The notes: generated by a model from the letters alone, not told the origin. A stretch of 64,000 nucleotides of DNA from Sinorhizobium saheli (GCF_001651875.1 NZ_LNQB01000073.1:434001-498000), one strand, 5' to 3'. Shown: positions 25,764 through 34,675, numbered from the stretch's first letter. Made by a program: numbers and translations.

Positions 25764-27352
25764 GCCTTGTTTCCTTCGTGCGGCTTCGGCCGCTCCTCGC
25801 CCGCCGGCGGCGGAGCAAAGCCGCGCTGGAAGCGGCGCGGACGCCCACGCCGCCAGGCCCCGTCATCGGCCATCATGTCGGTGAGCAGCCCTTCGCGCAG
25901 CCCCCGGTCGGCGACGCGCATGCGCGCCGAAGGCCAGCGGCGACGGATCGCCTCGAGGATGGCGCAGCCGGCGAGCACGAGATCGGCGCGGTCCGGCCCG
26001 ATGCAGGGATTGGCGGCCCGGGCGGCGAAATCCCATGAGAGGAGCCGCGCCTGCATGGCCGAGACCTCTTCGTCGGTGAGCCACAACCCATCCACCCGGC
26101 GGCGGTCGTAGCGCGGCAGGTCGAGATGGACGCCGGCAAGCGTCGTCACGGTTCCCGAGGTGCCGATCAGATGGAAGCCGCTGCCCGAAACGCCGCTGGC
26201 GAGCGCCTCGACGGAGGGACCGTCGAAACGCTCGAGCATACCTTCGACCTCGCGCACCATCCTCTCGAAACTCTCCGGCGTCACATGCTCGCCGCCGTGG
26301 CGTTCCGAAAGCGTGACGACGCCAACCGGCAGCGACGTCCAATGGGTGATGTGGTTGGCAAGCCGGCTCGAGCGGTTCTCGCCGATGCGGATGACCGCAA
26401 TCTCCGACGAGCCGCCGCCGATATCGAAGAGCACGACGGACTTCGTATCGCGGTCGACGAGCGAGGAGCAGCCGGAAACCGCAAGCCGCGCCTCGGTCTC
26501 GCGGTCGATGATTTCGAGTACGAGGCCGGTCTCCTCCGCCACGCGCTTCAAGAACGCCTCGCCATTGGCGGCCGCGCGCGCCGCCTCGGTCGCGATCAGC
26601 CGGCGACGGCGGATCGAGCGGGCGTTGAGCTTGGCGGCGCAGACCTTCAGCGCCTCGACCGACCGCTCCATGGCATCGTCCGAAAGCCGGCCGCTGGCAC
26701 CGAGCCCCTCGCCCAGCCTGACGATGCGCGAGAAGGCGTCGACGACGCGGAACTGGCCGGGCCGGGTCGGCTGCGCGACGAGCAGGCGGCAATTGTTGGT
26801 GCCGAGGTCGAGCGCCGCATAGAGCGGCGCCGGCGGCTCGCTCGGCGCCAGATGGGGGGCACTGACCTTGTCGGACCGCGTCGGTTGCAGCGACTGCGGC
26901 GCTGCGGCGGCATCGCCGCTGCGCGCCCGCGACGCGTCGCTCGCGCGCTCGACGGAAAGCGGCCTGCCCGCCGGCGCCAGCGGCCGCCCCTGCAGGCCGC
27001 GCCGATGACGGGCCTTCTTGCTGCGCTTGTGGCCCTTCTTGTCGGAGATCGTCGTATCGGGATGCGCCGCGCCCTGGCCGGAAGCACCGGCCGCGGCCTG
27101 GCCCTCGGGCCTTGCGGATTTCGAGCGCCGGCGCCGTTTGCGCTTGCGCGCCGGCTCCGCCTCATCCAATGCTGCGGGACGCCCTGCTTCTCCGGGAAGC
27201 CCGGATCGGCTGGCAATTGCAGACGGCAAGCCCGACGGCTTGCGCCGTCTCCGCTTGCCCTTGCCGCCGCGCGGTGCCTTGCGCGCCTCGCCGCGACCTG
27301 CTGCCGACGCCCCGGATTCAGACGGCTTTTCGCCGTGATCGGGGTCTTTCAC
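25760..27352 (-). CDS. ppx: Ppx/GppA-family exopolyphosphatase with long basic N-terminal extension
   Basis: About 530 residues. The actin-like Ppx/GppA phosphatase domain begins near residue 195 ([16 protein letters not shown]) and includes F-D-I-G-G-G-S-S-E and [12 protein letters not shown]. It hydrolyses polyphosphate and/or pppGpp. The first about 190 residues are low-complexity and very basic ([39 protein letters not shown]), which is unusual and could bind nucleic acid or polyphosphate. The start is uncertain: GTG at 27352 is used, and the frame stays open upstream to 27607. It overlaps rlmE by four bases. Confidence 0.82.
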   Translation of the reverse strand: MKDPDHGEKPSESGASAAGRGEARKAPRGGKGKRRRRKPSGLPSAIASRSGLPGEAGRPAALDEAEPARKRKRRRRSKSARPEGQAAAGASGQGAAHPDTTISDKKGHKRSKKARHRRGLQGRPLAPAGRPLSVERASDASRARSGDAAAAPQSLQPTRSDKVSAPHLAPSEPPAPLYAALDLGTNNCRLLVAQPTRPGQFRVVDAFSRIVRLGEGLGASGRLSDDAMERSVEALKVCAAKLNARSIRRRRLIATEAARAAANGEAFLKRVAEETGLVLEIIDRETEARLAVSGCSSLVDRDTKSVVLFDIGGGSSEIAVIRIGENRSSRLANHITHWTSLPVGVVTLSERHGGEHVTPESFERMVREVEGMLERFDGPSVEALASGVSGSGFHLIGTSGTVTTLAGVHLDLPRYDRRRVDGLWLTDEEVSAMQARLLSWDFAARAANPCIGPDRADLVLAGCAILEAIRRRWPSARMRVADRGLREGLLTDMMADDGAWRRGRPRRFQRGFAPPPAGEERPKPHEGNKA

Positions 27353-27670
27353 GTGTCTCAACCATGGCGCCGCGCTAGCCTTCCGGCCGCTCAAGGCGCT
27401 CTCTCGATTTTGCGTTGGCGCGACTGTACCAGCGCCACCCCTTTTCGCCAAACCTTTTTTGAGACGACGCGGAAAGCCCGCGGCCGGATCGAACGCCCCC
27501 TTTCGAACGGGAGCGCCGAACCGCGCCTTCCGGCCCGCCGCGGCGGCCGCAAAGGAGATGCGTTGACCACGACCCCGCCGCATTTTTTTGCCAAAAGGTA
27601 TTTGCATCCGCCGTTCTTTTGTTTATAAGCCCGCCACACCGACGCGGCGGCACACTCCGCCAGCAGGCCT
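27353..27670. other. Region between ppx and tRNA-Gln
   Basis: About 318 bases. If ppx starts at GTG 27352, this holds its promoter and the tRNA promoter. The ppx frame remains open to 27607, so part of it could be coding. No other gene is visible. Confidence 0.4.
27602..27629 (+). promoter_or_regulatory. Predicted tRNA-Gln promoter
   Basis: TTGCAT (27602-27607), a 16-base spacer and TATAAG (27624-27629) lie 41 bases before the mature tRNA. Both boxes are close to the sigma-70 consensus. Confidence 0.6.
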
Positions 27671-27744
27671 TGGGGAATAGGTTAACGGTAGACCAGCGGA
27701 CTCTGACTCCGTTAGTCCTGGTTCGAATCCAGGTTCCCCAGCCA
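27671..27744 (+). tRNA. tRNA-Gln (anticodon CTG)
   Basis: A 74-base tRNA with encoded CCA. The acceptor stem is TGGGGAA paired with TTCCCCA; the discriminator is G and then CCA. The anticodon stem GCGGA/TCCGT encloses the loop CTCTGAC, giving anticodon CTG, which reads CAG. The T-arm has GGTTCGAATCC. It marks the left edge of a region that looks accessory; no second copy of its 3' end (att site) was found in the window. Confidence 0.95.
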
Positions 27745-27814
27745 CTTTCCTCCTTATCGTAACCTCGATGCGCGACACCGTGCAGGACGGGATCGATCTC
27801 TGGGTGACGATCGC

Positions 27815-27913
27815 CTCGGCGAGCCGCGGGTCGCGATCGTTTCGGCGGTGGAGACGGTCATCGCCAAGATCCCATCCACCATCGACGCGGCGGCGCTGGC
27901 CAGGGGCTGCGGC
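27815..27913 (+). pseudogene. Remnant of phosphate acetyltransferase (pta)
   Basis: A 33-codon fragment reads L-G-E-P-R-V-A-I-V-S-A-V-E-T-V-I-A-K-I-P-S-T-I-D-A-A-A-L-A. This matches the conserved A-x-L-S-A-V-E-T-V-x-x-x-I-P-S-T-x-D-A-A-A-L block near the C-terminus of bifunctional or short phosphate acetyl/butyryltransferases. It has no start codon and no further homologous sequence on either side, and the frame runs into a deletion. It is directly followed by an acetate kinase remnant in the usual pta-ackA order. Confidence 0.7.
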
Positions 27914-27924
27914 GTTGCGACTTT

Positions 27925-28110
27925 CACGGGCTTTCCTTCGAATTCGCCGCCGAGCGCCTTGTCGAGATCGCGCCCGAAGAGGCGTTCGGCAAGGTCATCG
28001 TCTCGCATCTTGGAAGCGCCGTCGGTGTGCGCGCTGCGCGACGGCCTCAGCGTCGAGAGCATCAGGGGCTTCACGGCACTCGACGGAAAGCTGGTGCCGA
28101 ACCGAAAGCA
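27925..28110 (+). pseudogene. Remnant of acetate kinase (ackA), frameshifted
   Basis: Codons from 27925 read H-G-L-S-F-E-F-A-A-E-R-L and then K-V-I-V-S-H-L-G-S. After a frameshift near 28020 the next frame continues V-C-A-L-R-D-G-L-S-V-E-S-I-R-G-F-T-A-L-D-G-K. These are consecutive conserved blocks of acetate kinase (HG.S, HLG, A.R.G.S.V, G.T.L.G). Both ends are missing. Together with the pta fragment it is a decayed acetate-overflow or fermentation operon next to tRNA-Gln. Confidence 0.75.
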
Positions 28111-28136
28111 GCACTTGACCGGCGCATATGAACTAG

Positions 28137-28150
28137 GTAGATCGGTCTAC
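28137..28150. promoter_or_regulatory. Palindrome, probable TetR operator
   Basis: GTAGA-TCGG-TCTAC, 23 bases before the TetR start codon. Its size and position are typical of autorepressor sites of the TetR family. Confidence 0.5.
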
Positions 28151-28172
28151 ACATCATCGGGGACGACACGCC

Positions 28173-28772
28173 ATGACCGAGAAAACGCCTGCCAGGGAAC
28201 GGCTCCTCAGGGCGGCAGCGGAATTGTTCTACCGGGACGGGGTTGGAGCGACGGGGATCGATGCGATCACCGCGCATGCCGGCGTCGCGAAGATGAGCCT
28301 GTACAACAACTTCGCGTCCAAGGCCGAGCTCGTCAGCGCCTATCTGGAGGGGCGCCGTGCGGAGTGGCTGGAACACTACCGGGAGCGGCTGAAGCAGGCG
28401 ACGACGCCGCGGGAGCGCGTTCTGGCGGTCTTCGATTCCTACGTCGATCATGCGGAACGCGCCTACGAGTGGGGCTTCCGCGGATGCGGCCTGCTCAACG
28501 CCGCCGCCGAACTCCCCGTCGGCGAGCCGGGCCGGGCTACCGTGGCGCTGCAGAAGGACGAGGTGGAGCAGTTCTTCCGGCAGCACCTGCAGGAAATCCA
28601 GCCGGAAGGCGGCCCATTGATCGATGAAATAGCGGCGCATCTGTCCTTCCTGCTCGAAGGGGCGATGTCGCGGGCGGGCCTCGACGGACATGACGCCCGG
28701 CTGAAGACGGCGCGCCGGATCGCCATCTCGATCATGGATCAGCTAACGAGCCGCCAGGACCCGGAAGCCTGA
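28173..28772 (+). CDS. TetR/AcrR-family repressor
   Basis: A 199-residue regulator. The helix-turn-helix at about residues 8-55 shows R-L-L-R-A-A-A-E-L-F-Y-R-D-G, G-I-D-A-I-T-A-H-A-G-V-A-K-M-S-L-Y-N-N-F-A-S-K-A-E-L. The C-terminal ligand domain includes W-G-F-R-G-C-G-L-L-N-A-A-A-E, typical of the TetR_C_33-like group. The next gene, a DMT exporter, starts five bases after the stop, so the two form one operon. The repressor probably controls the exporter through the palindrome at 28137. The inducer is unknown. Confidence 0.88.
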   Translation: MTEKTPARERLLRAAAELFYRDGVGATGIDAITAHAGVAKMSLYNNFASKAELVSAYLEGRRAEWLEHYRERLKQATTPRERVLAVFDSYVDHAERAYEWGFRGCGLLNAAAELPVGEPGRATVALQKDEVEQFFRQHLQEIQPEGGPLIDEIAAHLSFLLEGAMSRAGLDGHDARLKTARRIAISIMDQLTSRQDPEA

Positions 28773-28776
28773 TCTC

Positions 28777-29700
28777 ATGACGGACATTGCGACGCCGTCC
28801 TGTCGCCGCACGAACCGAGTATGGCCGGTTTTCGTCCTGGTCCTGCTCGAGGCGGCACTGGTGATTTCCTGGAGCGCCGGCTTCGTCGGCGTCCGGTTTG
28901 CGATCGATCACGCCCCGATCTTCCTGATCCTGCTATGGCGCAGCCTGGCCTCGGGATTGATCCTGCTCCCCTTTGCGCTCGCCATCGGGCCGCCAATCCT
29001 CTGGAGAGACGCCGTCTCGCAGATGATGTTCGGCGCGCTCGCCATGTCCGGCTACCTCGCGGGCTTCGCCTCGGCGATCTCGTTCGGCGTTCCGACGGGC
29101 CTCGTCGCCCTGATCACGGACATGCTGCCGCTCGCGGTCGCGTTCCTGTCCTGGCCGATCCTCGGACAGGCTCTGACCCTGCGCCAGTGGACCGGCTCGG
29201 TCATCGGGCTGGCGGGTGTCCTGATCGCATCCGGTTGGTCCCTTGACATGGGCGACGTGCCGCTCTGGGCCTATGGCCTGCCCGTGCTCGGCACGCTGTC
29301 CCTGGCGCTTGCAACGCTTCTGCAGAAACGCAGCCCGACAAGCACCATGCCGGTTTACCAGAGCCTCTGCATCCAATGCCTGTCGGCGGCCGCGATCTTC
29401 GCCCTCTTCGCCTGGCACGAAGGAGGCGTCCTGCCCGTCCTCGATGCCGGCTTCATCGGCGGCATTCTCTGGCTCGTCTTCGTTGCGACCTTCGCGGCCT
29501 GGAGCCTCTATTACCTCGCGCTGAGGAAATCCTCCCCGGCCCGTGTCACGGCAGTCCTCTATCTCAGCCCGCCCGTGACGATGATCTGGGCCTGGGTGAT
29601 GTTCGGCGAACCCTTGTCCTGGGGAATAGCCGCGGGATTGGCCGTTTCCCTTTTCGGGATCATCATCGTCGCAAGCCCGCAGAAGAAAGCTCACGTGTAA
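28777..29700 (+). CDS. DMT-superfamily (EamA) exporter
   Basis: A 307-residue inner-membrane protein with ten predicted helices arranged as two EamA repeats. The first begins around residue 15 (VFVLVLLEAALVISWSAGFV) and the second around residue 160 (PLWAYGLPVLGTLSLALATLL). The family exports amino acids, purines and other metabolites. The typical P-V at the start of the last helices and W-x-x-x-G-E-P are present. It follows the TetR gene by five bases and is presumably controlled by it. The substrate is unknown. Confidence 0.87.
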   Translation: MTDIATPSCRRTNRVWPVFVLVLLEAALVISWSAGFVGVRFAIDHAPIFLILLWRSLASGLILLPFALAIGPPILWRDAVSQMMFGALAMSGYLAGFASAISFGVPTGLVALITDMLPLAVAFLSWPILGQALTLRQWTGSVIGLAGVLIASGWSLDMGDVPLWAYGLPVLGTLSLALATLLQKRSPTSTMPVYQSLCIQCLSAAAIFALFAWHEGGVLPVLDAGFIGGILWLVFVATFAAWSLYYLALRKSSPARVTAVLYLSPPVTMIWAWVMFGEPLSWGIAAGLAVSLFGIIIVASPQKKAHV

Positions 29701-29878
29701 CGTCGCGCAAGGCTGCCGCCGGCTCGAGCGATCGGCCGACGGTCCGGTCGCGATCGGCGCCGGACCAATCGGGATCCGGATCAAGATCGCGCTCGACACC
29801 CGTTTGCTCCGTGAGCATTCTGCGACAGGCCCGGACAGGGAATCACGCACAAAAAGTCGAGCTCTACCCGGAGGAAAC

Positions 29879-30772
29879 ATGCTGACCTTGCGCCAGATAG
29901 AAGTGATCCGCGCCATCATGGTCACCGGCACGATTGCCGGCGCGGCCAAGCTGCTGGGGGTTGCGGCACCGGGCGTCAGCCGGCTGATGAAATATACGGA
30001 GGACAGTCTTCGCATCCGGCTCTTCAATCGCAGCCATGGGCGATATGTGCCCACGCCGGAAGCACGACACATCTTCGGGTTGCTCGACAATGTCTACCGG
30101 CAGGTCGAAGATCTGCAATACGCGGTCCAGCGGCTGGAAAGGGGGGCGGGGCTCGAACTGAGCGTCGGCTCCGTTCCCAGCATCGCCAACGTGATGGTGC
30201 CGCGGGCGATTGCAAAGCTTCGGCAGCAATATCCGGAGCTCTATGTCGACATCAACATCCTGAAGATAGAGGAGGCGATCGACTATCTGCTCGTGGGCCG
30301 GGGCGAGGTCGTGGCGATCAGTTCATATCTCGAGCACTCGATCATCCATTTCGAACCCTTGTCGACCGGACGGCTGCTTTGCATCGTTCCGGAAAACAGC
30401 CCGCTTTCCGAGAAGGATACGATCGCGCCGGCCGAGATTGTCCGCCACACCCTGATCGGCATCGATCCGAACGATCCCTACGGACGGGTGATGACCGAAA
30501 TCTTCCGCCGCGAAAATCTGTCTTTCGACATGCGGATAAAGGCGCGCTTCGGCACCACCGTCTGCGCCCTGGTCGGGGCTGATCTCGGCATCGCCATCAT
30601 CGACGAGTTCACCGTAGCCGACGGCCGGGTGCCGGGGATCAAGTGCCTCGAGATCGAGGCCGACACGACATTTTCGACCTATGTCGCCTACCGCCGCGAC
30701 GTGCCGCTGTCGATCTTTTCGGAGCGTTTTGTCGAAACCTTGCGGAGCGAAATGAACCGGGCAAAAAGATAA
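29879..30772 (+). CDS. LysR-family regulator of the shikimate/quinate operon (inferred)
   Basis: A 297-residue regulator. The winged helix (about 1-60) reads MLTLRQIEVIRAIMVTGTIA and then KLLGVAAPGVSRLMKYTEDS. The effector domain starts around 90 with LSVGSVPSIANVMVPRAIAK. The ATG is preceded by GAGGA. It is followed, 119 bases later and on the same strand, by the ABC transporter/shikimate operon. Being the only regulator next to that operon, it is the likely regulator, with quinate, shikimate or a derived acid as a possible co-inducer. That function is inference from context. Confidence 0.87.
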   Translation: MLTLRQIEVIRAIMVTGTIAGAAKLLGVAAPGVSRLMKYTEDSLRIRLFNRSHGRYVPTPEARHIFGLLDNVYRQVEDLQYAVQRLERGAGLELSVGSVPSIANVMVPRAIAKLRQQYPELYVDINILKIEEAIDYLLVGRGEVVAISSYLEHSIIHFEPLSTGRLLCIVPENSPLSEKDTIAPAEIVRHTLIGIDPNDPYGRVMTEIFRRENLSFDMRIKARFGTTVCALVGADLGIAIIDEFTVADGRVPGIKCLEIEADTTFSTYVAYRRDVPLSIFSERFVETLRSEMNRAKR

Positions 30773-30777
30773 CATGA

Positions 30778-30833
30778 CGTTACGGAGTCCGCATAAATTG
30801 GTATTTGCCGTTACGTTACAGATCGGACACTAT
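30778..30833 (+). promoter_or_regulatory. Candidate promoter/operator of the ABC-shikimate operon
   Basis: Three CGTTAC repeats (30778-30783, 30809-30814, 30814-30819) lie in the 119-base gap after the LysR gene. TTGCCG (30805-30810) with CACTAT (30828-30833) at 17-base spacing is a possible promoter. Confidence is low because the -10 match is poor. Confidence 0.35.
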
Positions 30834-30891
30834 GCCGCAATCGGGGTCCGGGAGGTGTGCCGCTCCGATCGAATGAAATGAGGAGGAGAAC

Positions 30892-32031
30892 ATGAAAAGC
30901 AAAACCATTGCGCCGCTTGCAATTGCGTTGGCGCTGTCGGCCGGTCTGCCGAACGCGTCCTGGGCCGACACTCTCAAGATCGCCGACGTGATCGAGCTTT
31001 CGGGCGCGGGCGCAACTGTCGGCGCCAACTGGCGCGACGCGCTGAAGCTCGCCTTCGAGGAGATCAACGCTGCAGGCGGCATTCTCGGCCAACAGGTCGA
31101 AGTGACGGATTACGACACGCAGACCGACCCGACGACATCGCGCGCCATGGTGCAGAAGGCGATCGACGACGGCGCCTACGTGATCATGGGACCGATCTAT
31201 TCCGGTTCCGTCAAGGTCAACATGATGGTCGCCCAGCAGAACGGCATACCGCAGCTCACCGGTGCCGAAGCTCCGTTCATCACCGACATGGGCAACCCCT
31301 ACATCTTCCGCACCTCCTTCGGCGCGCAGCAGTCCATGCCCAAGCTCGTCAAGTATCTCGCCGAGGACCTGAAGGTGAAGTCGGTCGCGGTCGCCTGGGT
31401 GAATGATGATTTCGGCAAGGGCGGCCGGGATTCCTTCGTCGGCGAGCTGGAAAGGCGCAACATCGCCGTCAACGCCGACGTCTCCAGCGAAGTCGGCCAG
31501 GCGGATTTCGCCGCCGATGTGATCAAGCTCAAGTCGAGCAATGCCGATGCGGTCTTCGCCTATCTCCATGAAGAGGAAAGCGCGCGGTTCCTGAAGGAAA
31601 TGCGCAAGCAGGGCGTGACGCAGCCGATCTTCGGTGAGACGACCTTGATGAACCAGAAGGTGGTCGACCTCGCCGGCGACGCCGTCAACGGCGTGCGCGG
31701 GCATGTCGGTCTCAGCGCGAACGCGCCGATCCCCGGGATCCAGGAGTTCGCCAAGAAGTTCGAGGCGAAGTACAATTACAAGCCCGACCACAATGCCATC
31801 AAGGCCTATATGGGCGCCTACGTCGTGAAGTATGTCATGACCAAGAACGGCACGGCCGATCCCCAGGCCTTTGCCGACACATTGCACGGGCTGACGATCA
31901 CGCCCGCCGACGAACCCGGCATCCTGATGGAGACCAGCTGGGACGACAAGGGCGAAGTCAACCGCGACAGCTTTCTCGTCGAGGTAAAGGACGGCCAGCA
32001 GACCGTCGTCTCCACACTTCCGAAACTCTGA
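30892..32031 (+). CDS. ABC transporter substrate-binding protein (LivK-type)
   Basis: A 379-residue periplasmic binding protein of the branched-chain-amino-acid (type I, Peripla_BP_6) family. The signal peptide is residues 1-24 (IAPLAIALALSAGLPNASWAD). The mature protein starts L-K-I-A-D-V-I-E-L-S-G-A-G-A-T-V-G and has W-R-D-A-L-K-L-A-F-E-E-I-N-A-A-G-G-I, which lines the ligand pocket. The family binds amino acids but also aromatic acids and other carboxylates. It heads a seven-gene operon with shikimate-pathway enzymes, so quinate or shikimate is the probable ligand. GAGGAGGAG precedes the ATG, a strong ribosome binding site that fits high expression. Confidence 0.88.
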   Translation: MKSKTIAPLAIALALSAGLPNASWADTLKIADVIELSGAGATVGANWRDALKLAFEEINAAGGILGQQVEVTDYDTQTDPTTSRAMVQKAIDDGAYVIMGPIYSGSVKVNMMVAQQNGIPQLTGAEAPFITDMGNPYIFRTSFGAQQSMPKLVKYLAEDLKVKSVAVAWVNDDFGKGGRDSFVGELERRNIAVNADVSSEVGQADFAADVIKLKSSNADAVFAYLHEEESARFLKEMRKQGVTQPIFGETTLMNQKVVDLAGDAVNGVRGHVGLSANAPIPGIQEFAKKFEAKYNYKPDHNAIKAYMGAYVVKYVMTKNGTADPQAFADTLHGLTITPADEPGILMETSWDDKGEVNRDSFLVEVKDGQQTVVSTLPKL

Positions 32032-32085
32032 GCGGGAGGCGGTCCGGCCCCCATGCCGGACCTTCCCTTCCTTGGGACATTTTCG

Positions 32086-32964
32086 ATGAATACGTTCTTC
32101 CAGTTGTTCGTCTCCGGACTGGCAACAGGGTCGATCTATGCGCTCGCGGCGATCGGCTTCACCCTTCTCTGGCAGGCGTCGCAGACGATCAATTTCGCCC
32201 AGGGCGAGTTCATCATGCTGCCCGCCTTCTTCGTTCTCGCCGGGACGCAGTTTCTCGGCCTGAGCTTCCCCGTCGCCATGGCGATCGCGCTCGTCCTCTC
32301 GGTCCTGCTTCTCGGCCTGGGCTTCAAGCGCGTCATCATCGATCCGCTGCTGCCGCACGGCGTGCTGCCGATCGTCATCGCCACCATCGCGCTCGGCATC
32401 CTGGCCAAGGAAAGCGTCAAGCAATTCTACACCGCCGAGGCGCAGCCGTTCCCGGCCCTCTTCTCGGACCGGACGCTCAACATCCTCGGCGCCGCCATTT
32501 CGGTGCAGGACATCGCCGTTCTCCTGATCGCGCTCGGCGCGGTGGCGCTGCTGCAATTGTTCCTGAACGGGACGAAGATCGGCCGCTGCATGCAGGCGAC
32601 GGCGCAGAACCCGCAGGTCGCCGAAATCCTCGGCGTTCCGGTCCGCCGGATGATCCTCTTCACCTTCCTGATCAATGCGGCGCTCGCCTTCCTCGCCTCG
32701 GTCCTGATCTCGCCGATCTATCTGGCGAAGTTCTCGAACGGCGAAACGCTCGGCCTGATCGCCTTCATCGCGGCGATCGTCGGGGGCTTCAACCAGATCC
32801 GCGGCGCGCTGGCCGGCGGCCTGCTGATCGGCGTCGTCGACAATCTGGCGGCGGCCTACATCTCCGCCTCCTACCGATCCGCCGTGCCGTTGATCCTTCT
32901 CATCATCATCATTCTCGTGCGGCCGCAGGGCCTGCTCGGAAAGGCGGAAGGACGCACCGTATGA
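32086..32964 (+). CDS. ABC transporter permease (LivH-type)
   Basis: A 292-residue inner-membrane permease with eight to nine hydrophobic segments. The conserved start of LivH proteins (LFVSGLATGSIYALAAIGFTLL, with W-Q-A-S-Q-T-I-N-F-A-Q-G-E-F) is present. The coupling helix region L-G-V-P-V-R-R-M follows near 195. The ATG at 32086 is used because the longer frame start at 32053 is less well supported. It overlaps the next permease gene by four bases. It forms a heterodimer with the LivM-type protein. Confidence 0.88.
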   Translation: MNTFFQLFVSGLATGSIYALAAIGFTLLWQASQTINFAQGEFIMLPAFFVLAGTQFLGLSFPVAMAIALVLSVLLLGLGFKRVIIDPLLPHGVLPIVIATIALGILAKESVKQFYTAEAQPFPALFSDRTLNILGAAISVQDIAVLLIALGAVALLQLFLNGTKIGRCMQATAQNPQVAEILGVPVRRMILFTFLINAALAFLASVLISPIYLAKFSNGETLGLIAFIAAIVGGFNQIRGALAGGLLIGVVDNLAAAYISASYRSAVPLILLIIIILVRPQGLLGKAEGRTV

Positions 32965-33932
32965 GCACCCGCACCTCTTTCTCCCTGGTCGCCGGCCTGG
33001 CGATCCTGATCCTCCTGCCCTTCACGCAGTCCAATTACGGCGTGTTCGTGCTGTCTTCCTGGATGGTCTATTCGATAGCAGCGATGGGCCTGAACCTGAC
33101 GCTCGGCTATGCCGGCCAGGTCTCGCTGGCGCAGGCATCCTTCATGGGCATCGGCGCCTACACGACCGCTCTGATGACGATGGCCGGCATTCCGTGGCCG
33201 CTCGCGATGCTTGCGGCGATGGTCCTCTGCTTCGTCATCGGGCTTCTGCTCGGCTACCCCGCCTTGCGCGTCCAGCACCACTTCCTCGCCTTCGTCACGC
33301 TCGCCTTCAACGCCCTCGTCGTGCTCGTCCTGCGCAACGAGGAATGGCTGACCGGCGGCACCTACGGCGTCGTCGGCATCCCGCGGCCGGAAATCCTCGG
33401 ACTGCCGACGCAGAAACCGCTCGCCTTCTATTTCTTCGTCCTTGCGCTGTTCATGCTGACGGCGGCTGCACTCTACGGGATCATCCGCTCCCCCTGGGGC
33501 CGGGCCTTCAGGGCGCTCCGGGAAAATCCGATCCGCGCCAACAGCCTCGGCGTCGACATCCGCAAGACGACGCTTCTCGCCTTCGCCATCGGCTCGGCCT
33601 GTGGCGGCCTTGCCGGCGGCCTCGTGGCGCAGCTCACGCAGTTCATCGATCCGAATTCCTTCGGCCTGACCATCTCGCTGAAGGTCCTGCTGATGGTGAT
33701 CGTCGGCGGCGCGGGCTTCTTCTTCGGCCCGATCCTCGGCGCGCTGCTGATCGTGCTCGCGCCGGAATTCCTGCGCTTCACCGAGGGCTATTACCTCATG
33801 CTCTACGCCGCACTCGTCATCGTTCTGATGGTCTTCTGCCCGAGCGGCCTGCTCGGCCTCGTCGAGCGTGCCCGCACGGCGCTGAAGCTCCGGCAGAACC
33901 CCAATGCCACGACCTGGGAGGCAGGACGATGA
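32961..33932 (+). CDS. ABC transporter permease (LivM-type)
   Basis: A 323-residue inner-membrane permease, partner of the LivH-type protein. It contains M-G-L-N-L-T-L-G-Y-A-G-Q-V-S-L-A-Q-A, G-I-G-A-Y-T near residue 55 and the coupling segment N-P-I-R-A-N-S-L-G-V-D near residue 190, all typical of LivM. About nine helices are predicted. Both gene ends overlap neighbours by four bases (ATGA), showing translational coupling with the LivH and LivG genes. Confidence 0.88.
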   Translation: MSTRTSFSLVAGLAILILLPFTQSNYGVFVLSSWMVYSIAAMGLNLTLGYAGQVSLAQASFMGIGAYTTALMTMAGIPWPLAMLAAMVLCFVIGLLLGYPALRVQHHFLAFVTLAFNALVVLVLRNEEWLTGGTYGVVGIPRPEILGLPTQKPLAFYFFVLALFMLTAAALYGIIRSPWGRAFRALRENPIRANSLGVDIRKTTLLAFAIGSACGGLAGGLVAQLTQFIDPNSFGLTISLKVLLMVIVGGAGFFFGPILGALLIVLAPEFLRFTEGYYLMLYAALVIVLMVFCPSGLLGLVERARTALKLRQNPNATTWEAGR

Positions 33933-34672
33933 ATCCGGTTCTTTCCGTACGCAACGTCAGCAAATCCTTCGGAGGATTGAGAGCGGTCGACGACGTCTCG
34001 TTCGACGTCCACCAGGCCGAAATCCTCGGACTGATCGGGCCGAACGGCAGCGGCAAGTCCACGCTCTTCAACTGCGTCCTCGGGCAATTGCCGGCTTCGG
34101 CAGGCACCGTGCTGGTGGACGGCAAGGATGTCGCCGGCAAACGCCCCTGCGACCTCAACAAGCTCGGCGTCGGCCGCACCTTCCAGATGCTCCAGGTCTT
34201 CCCGGAGATGACGGTGCTCGACAACATCATCCTCGCCGGCCAGGAGCACAAGGGCACGATGCTGTCGCGCCTGTTCGGCAAGCCGGATGCGGGCCTCACC
34301 GAAGAGGCGCTGCGGATGATCGACTTCTTCCGGCTCGGGCACCAGACGCACGAAAAGGCCGGCTCGCTCTCCTACGGCCAGCAGAAGCTGCTCGACGCAG
34401 CCATGGCCTTCATGGCCGGGCCGAAGCTGGTGATGCTCGACGAGCCCGCCGGCGGCGTCAACCTGACCATGCTTGCCGACCTCAAGGAGCGGCTGAGGGC
34501 CTTCAACCAGGAACGCGGCGCCACCTTCGTCGTCATCGAGCACAACATGGAGTTCGTGATGTCGCTGTGCACGCGCATCATCGTTCTCGCGAACGGCAGG
34601 ATCATCGCGGAGGGCGACCCGGAAACGGTGCGCAACGATCCGACCGTCATCGAAGCCTATCTCGGAGGTTGA
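33929..34672 (+). CDS. ABC transporter ATP-binding protein (LivG-type)
   Basis: A 247-residue cytoplasmic ATPase. Walker A is G-P-N-G-S-G-K-S-T near residue 38. The signature motif is L-S-Y-G-Q-Q-K near 150, Walker B is L-V-M-L-D-E-P-A near 168, and the switch His is in V-V-I-E-H-N-M-E. L-S-Y-G-Q-Q-K in place of L-S-G-G-Q-Q is typical of the LivG branch. The frame starts with ATG inside the LivM stop. It probably energises uptake with LivF. Confidence 0.9.
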   Translation: MNPVLSVRNVSKSFGGLRAVDDVSFDVHQAEILGLIGPNGSGKSTLFNCVLGQLPASAGTVLVDGKDVAGKRPCDLNKLGVGRTFQMLQVFPEMTVLDNIILAGQEHKGTMLSRLFGKPDAGLTEEALRMIDFFRLGHQTHEKAGSLSYGQQKLLDAAMAFMAGPKLVMLDEPAGGVNLTMLADLKERLRAFNQERGATFVVIEHNMEFVMSLCTRIIVLANGRIIAEGDPETVRNDPTVIEAYLGG

Positions 34673-34675
34673 GCC

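Noticed and set aside
27671-27744. Phage-type attachment site at tRNA-Gln
   Set aside because: I searched by eye for a second copy of the T-arm/acceptor end (GGTTCGAATCCAGGTTCCCC) downstream and found none.
30811-32556. Long minus-strand frame antisense to the LivK- and LivH-type genes
   Set aside because: Composition is that of an antisense shadow; the plus strand encodes clear transporter proteins with signal peptide and helices.
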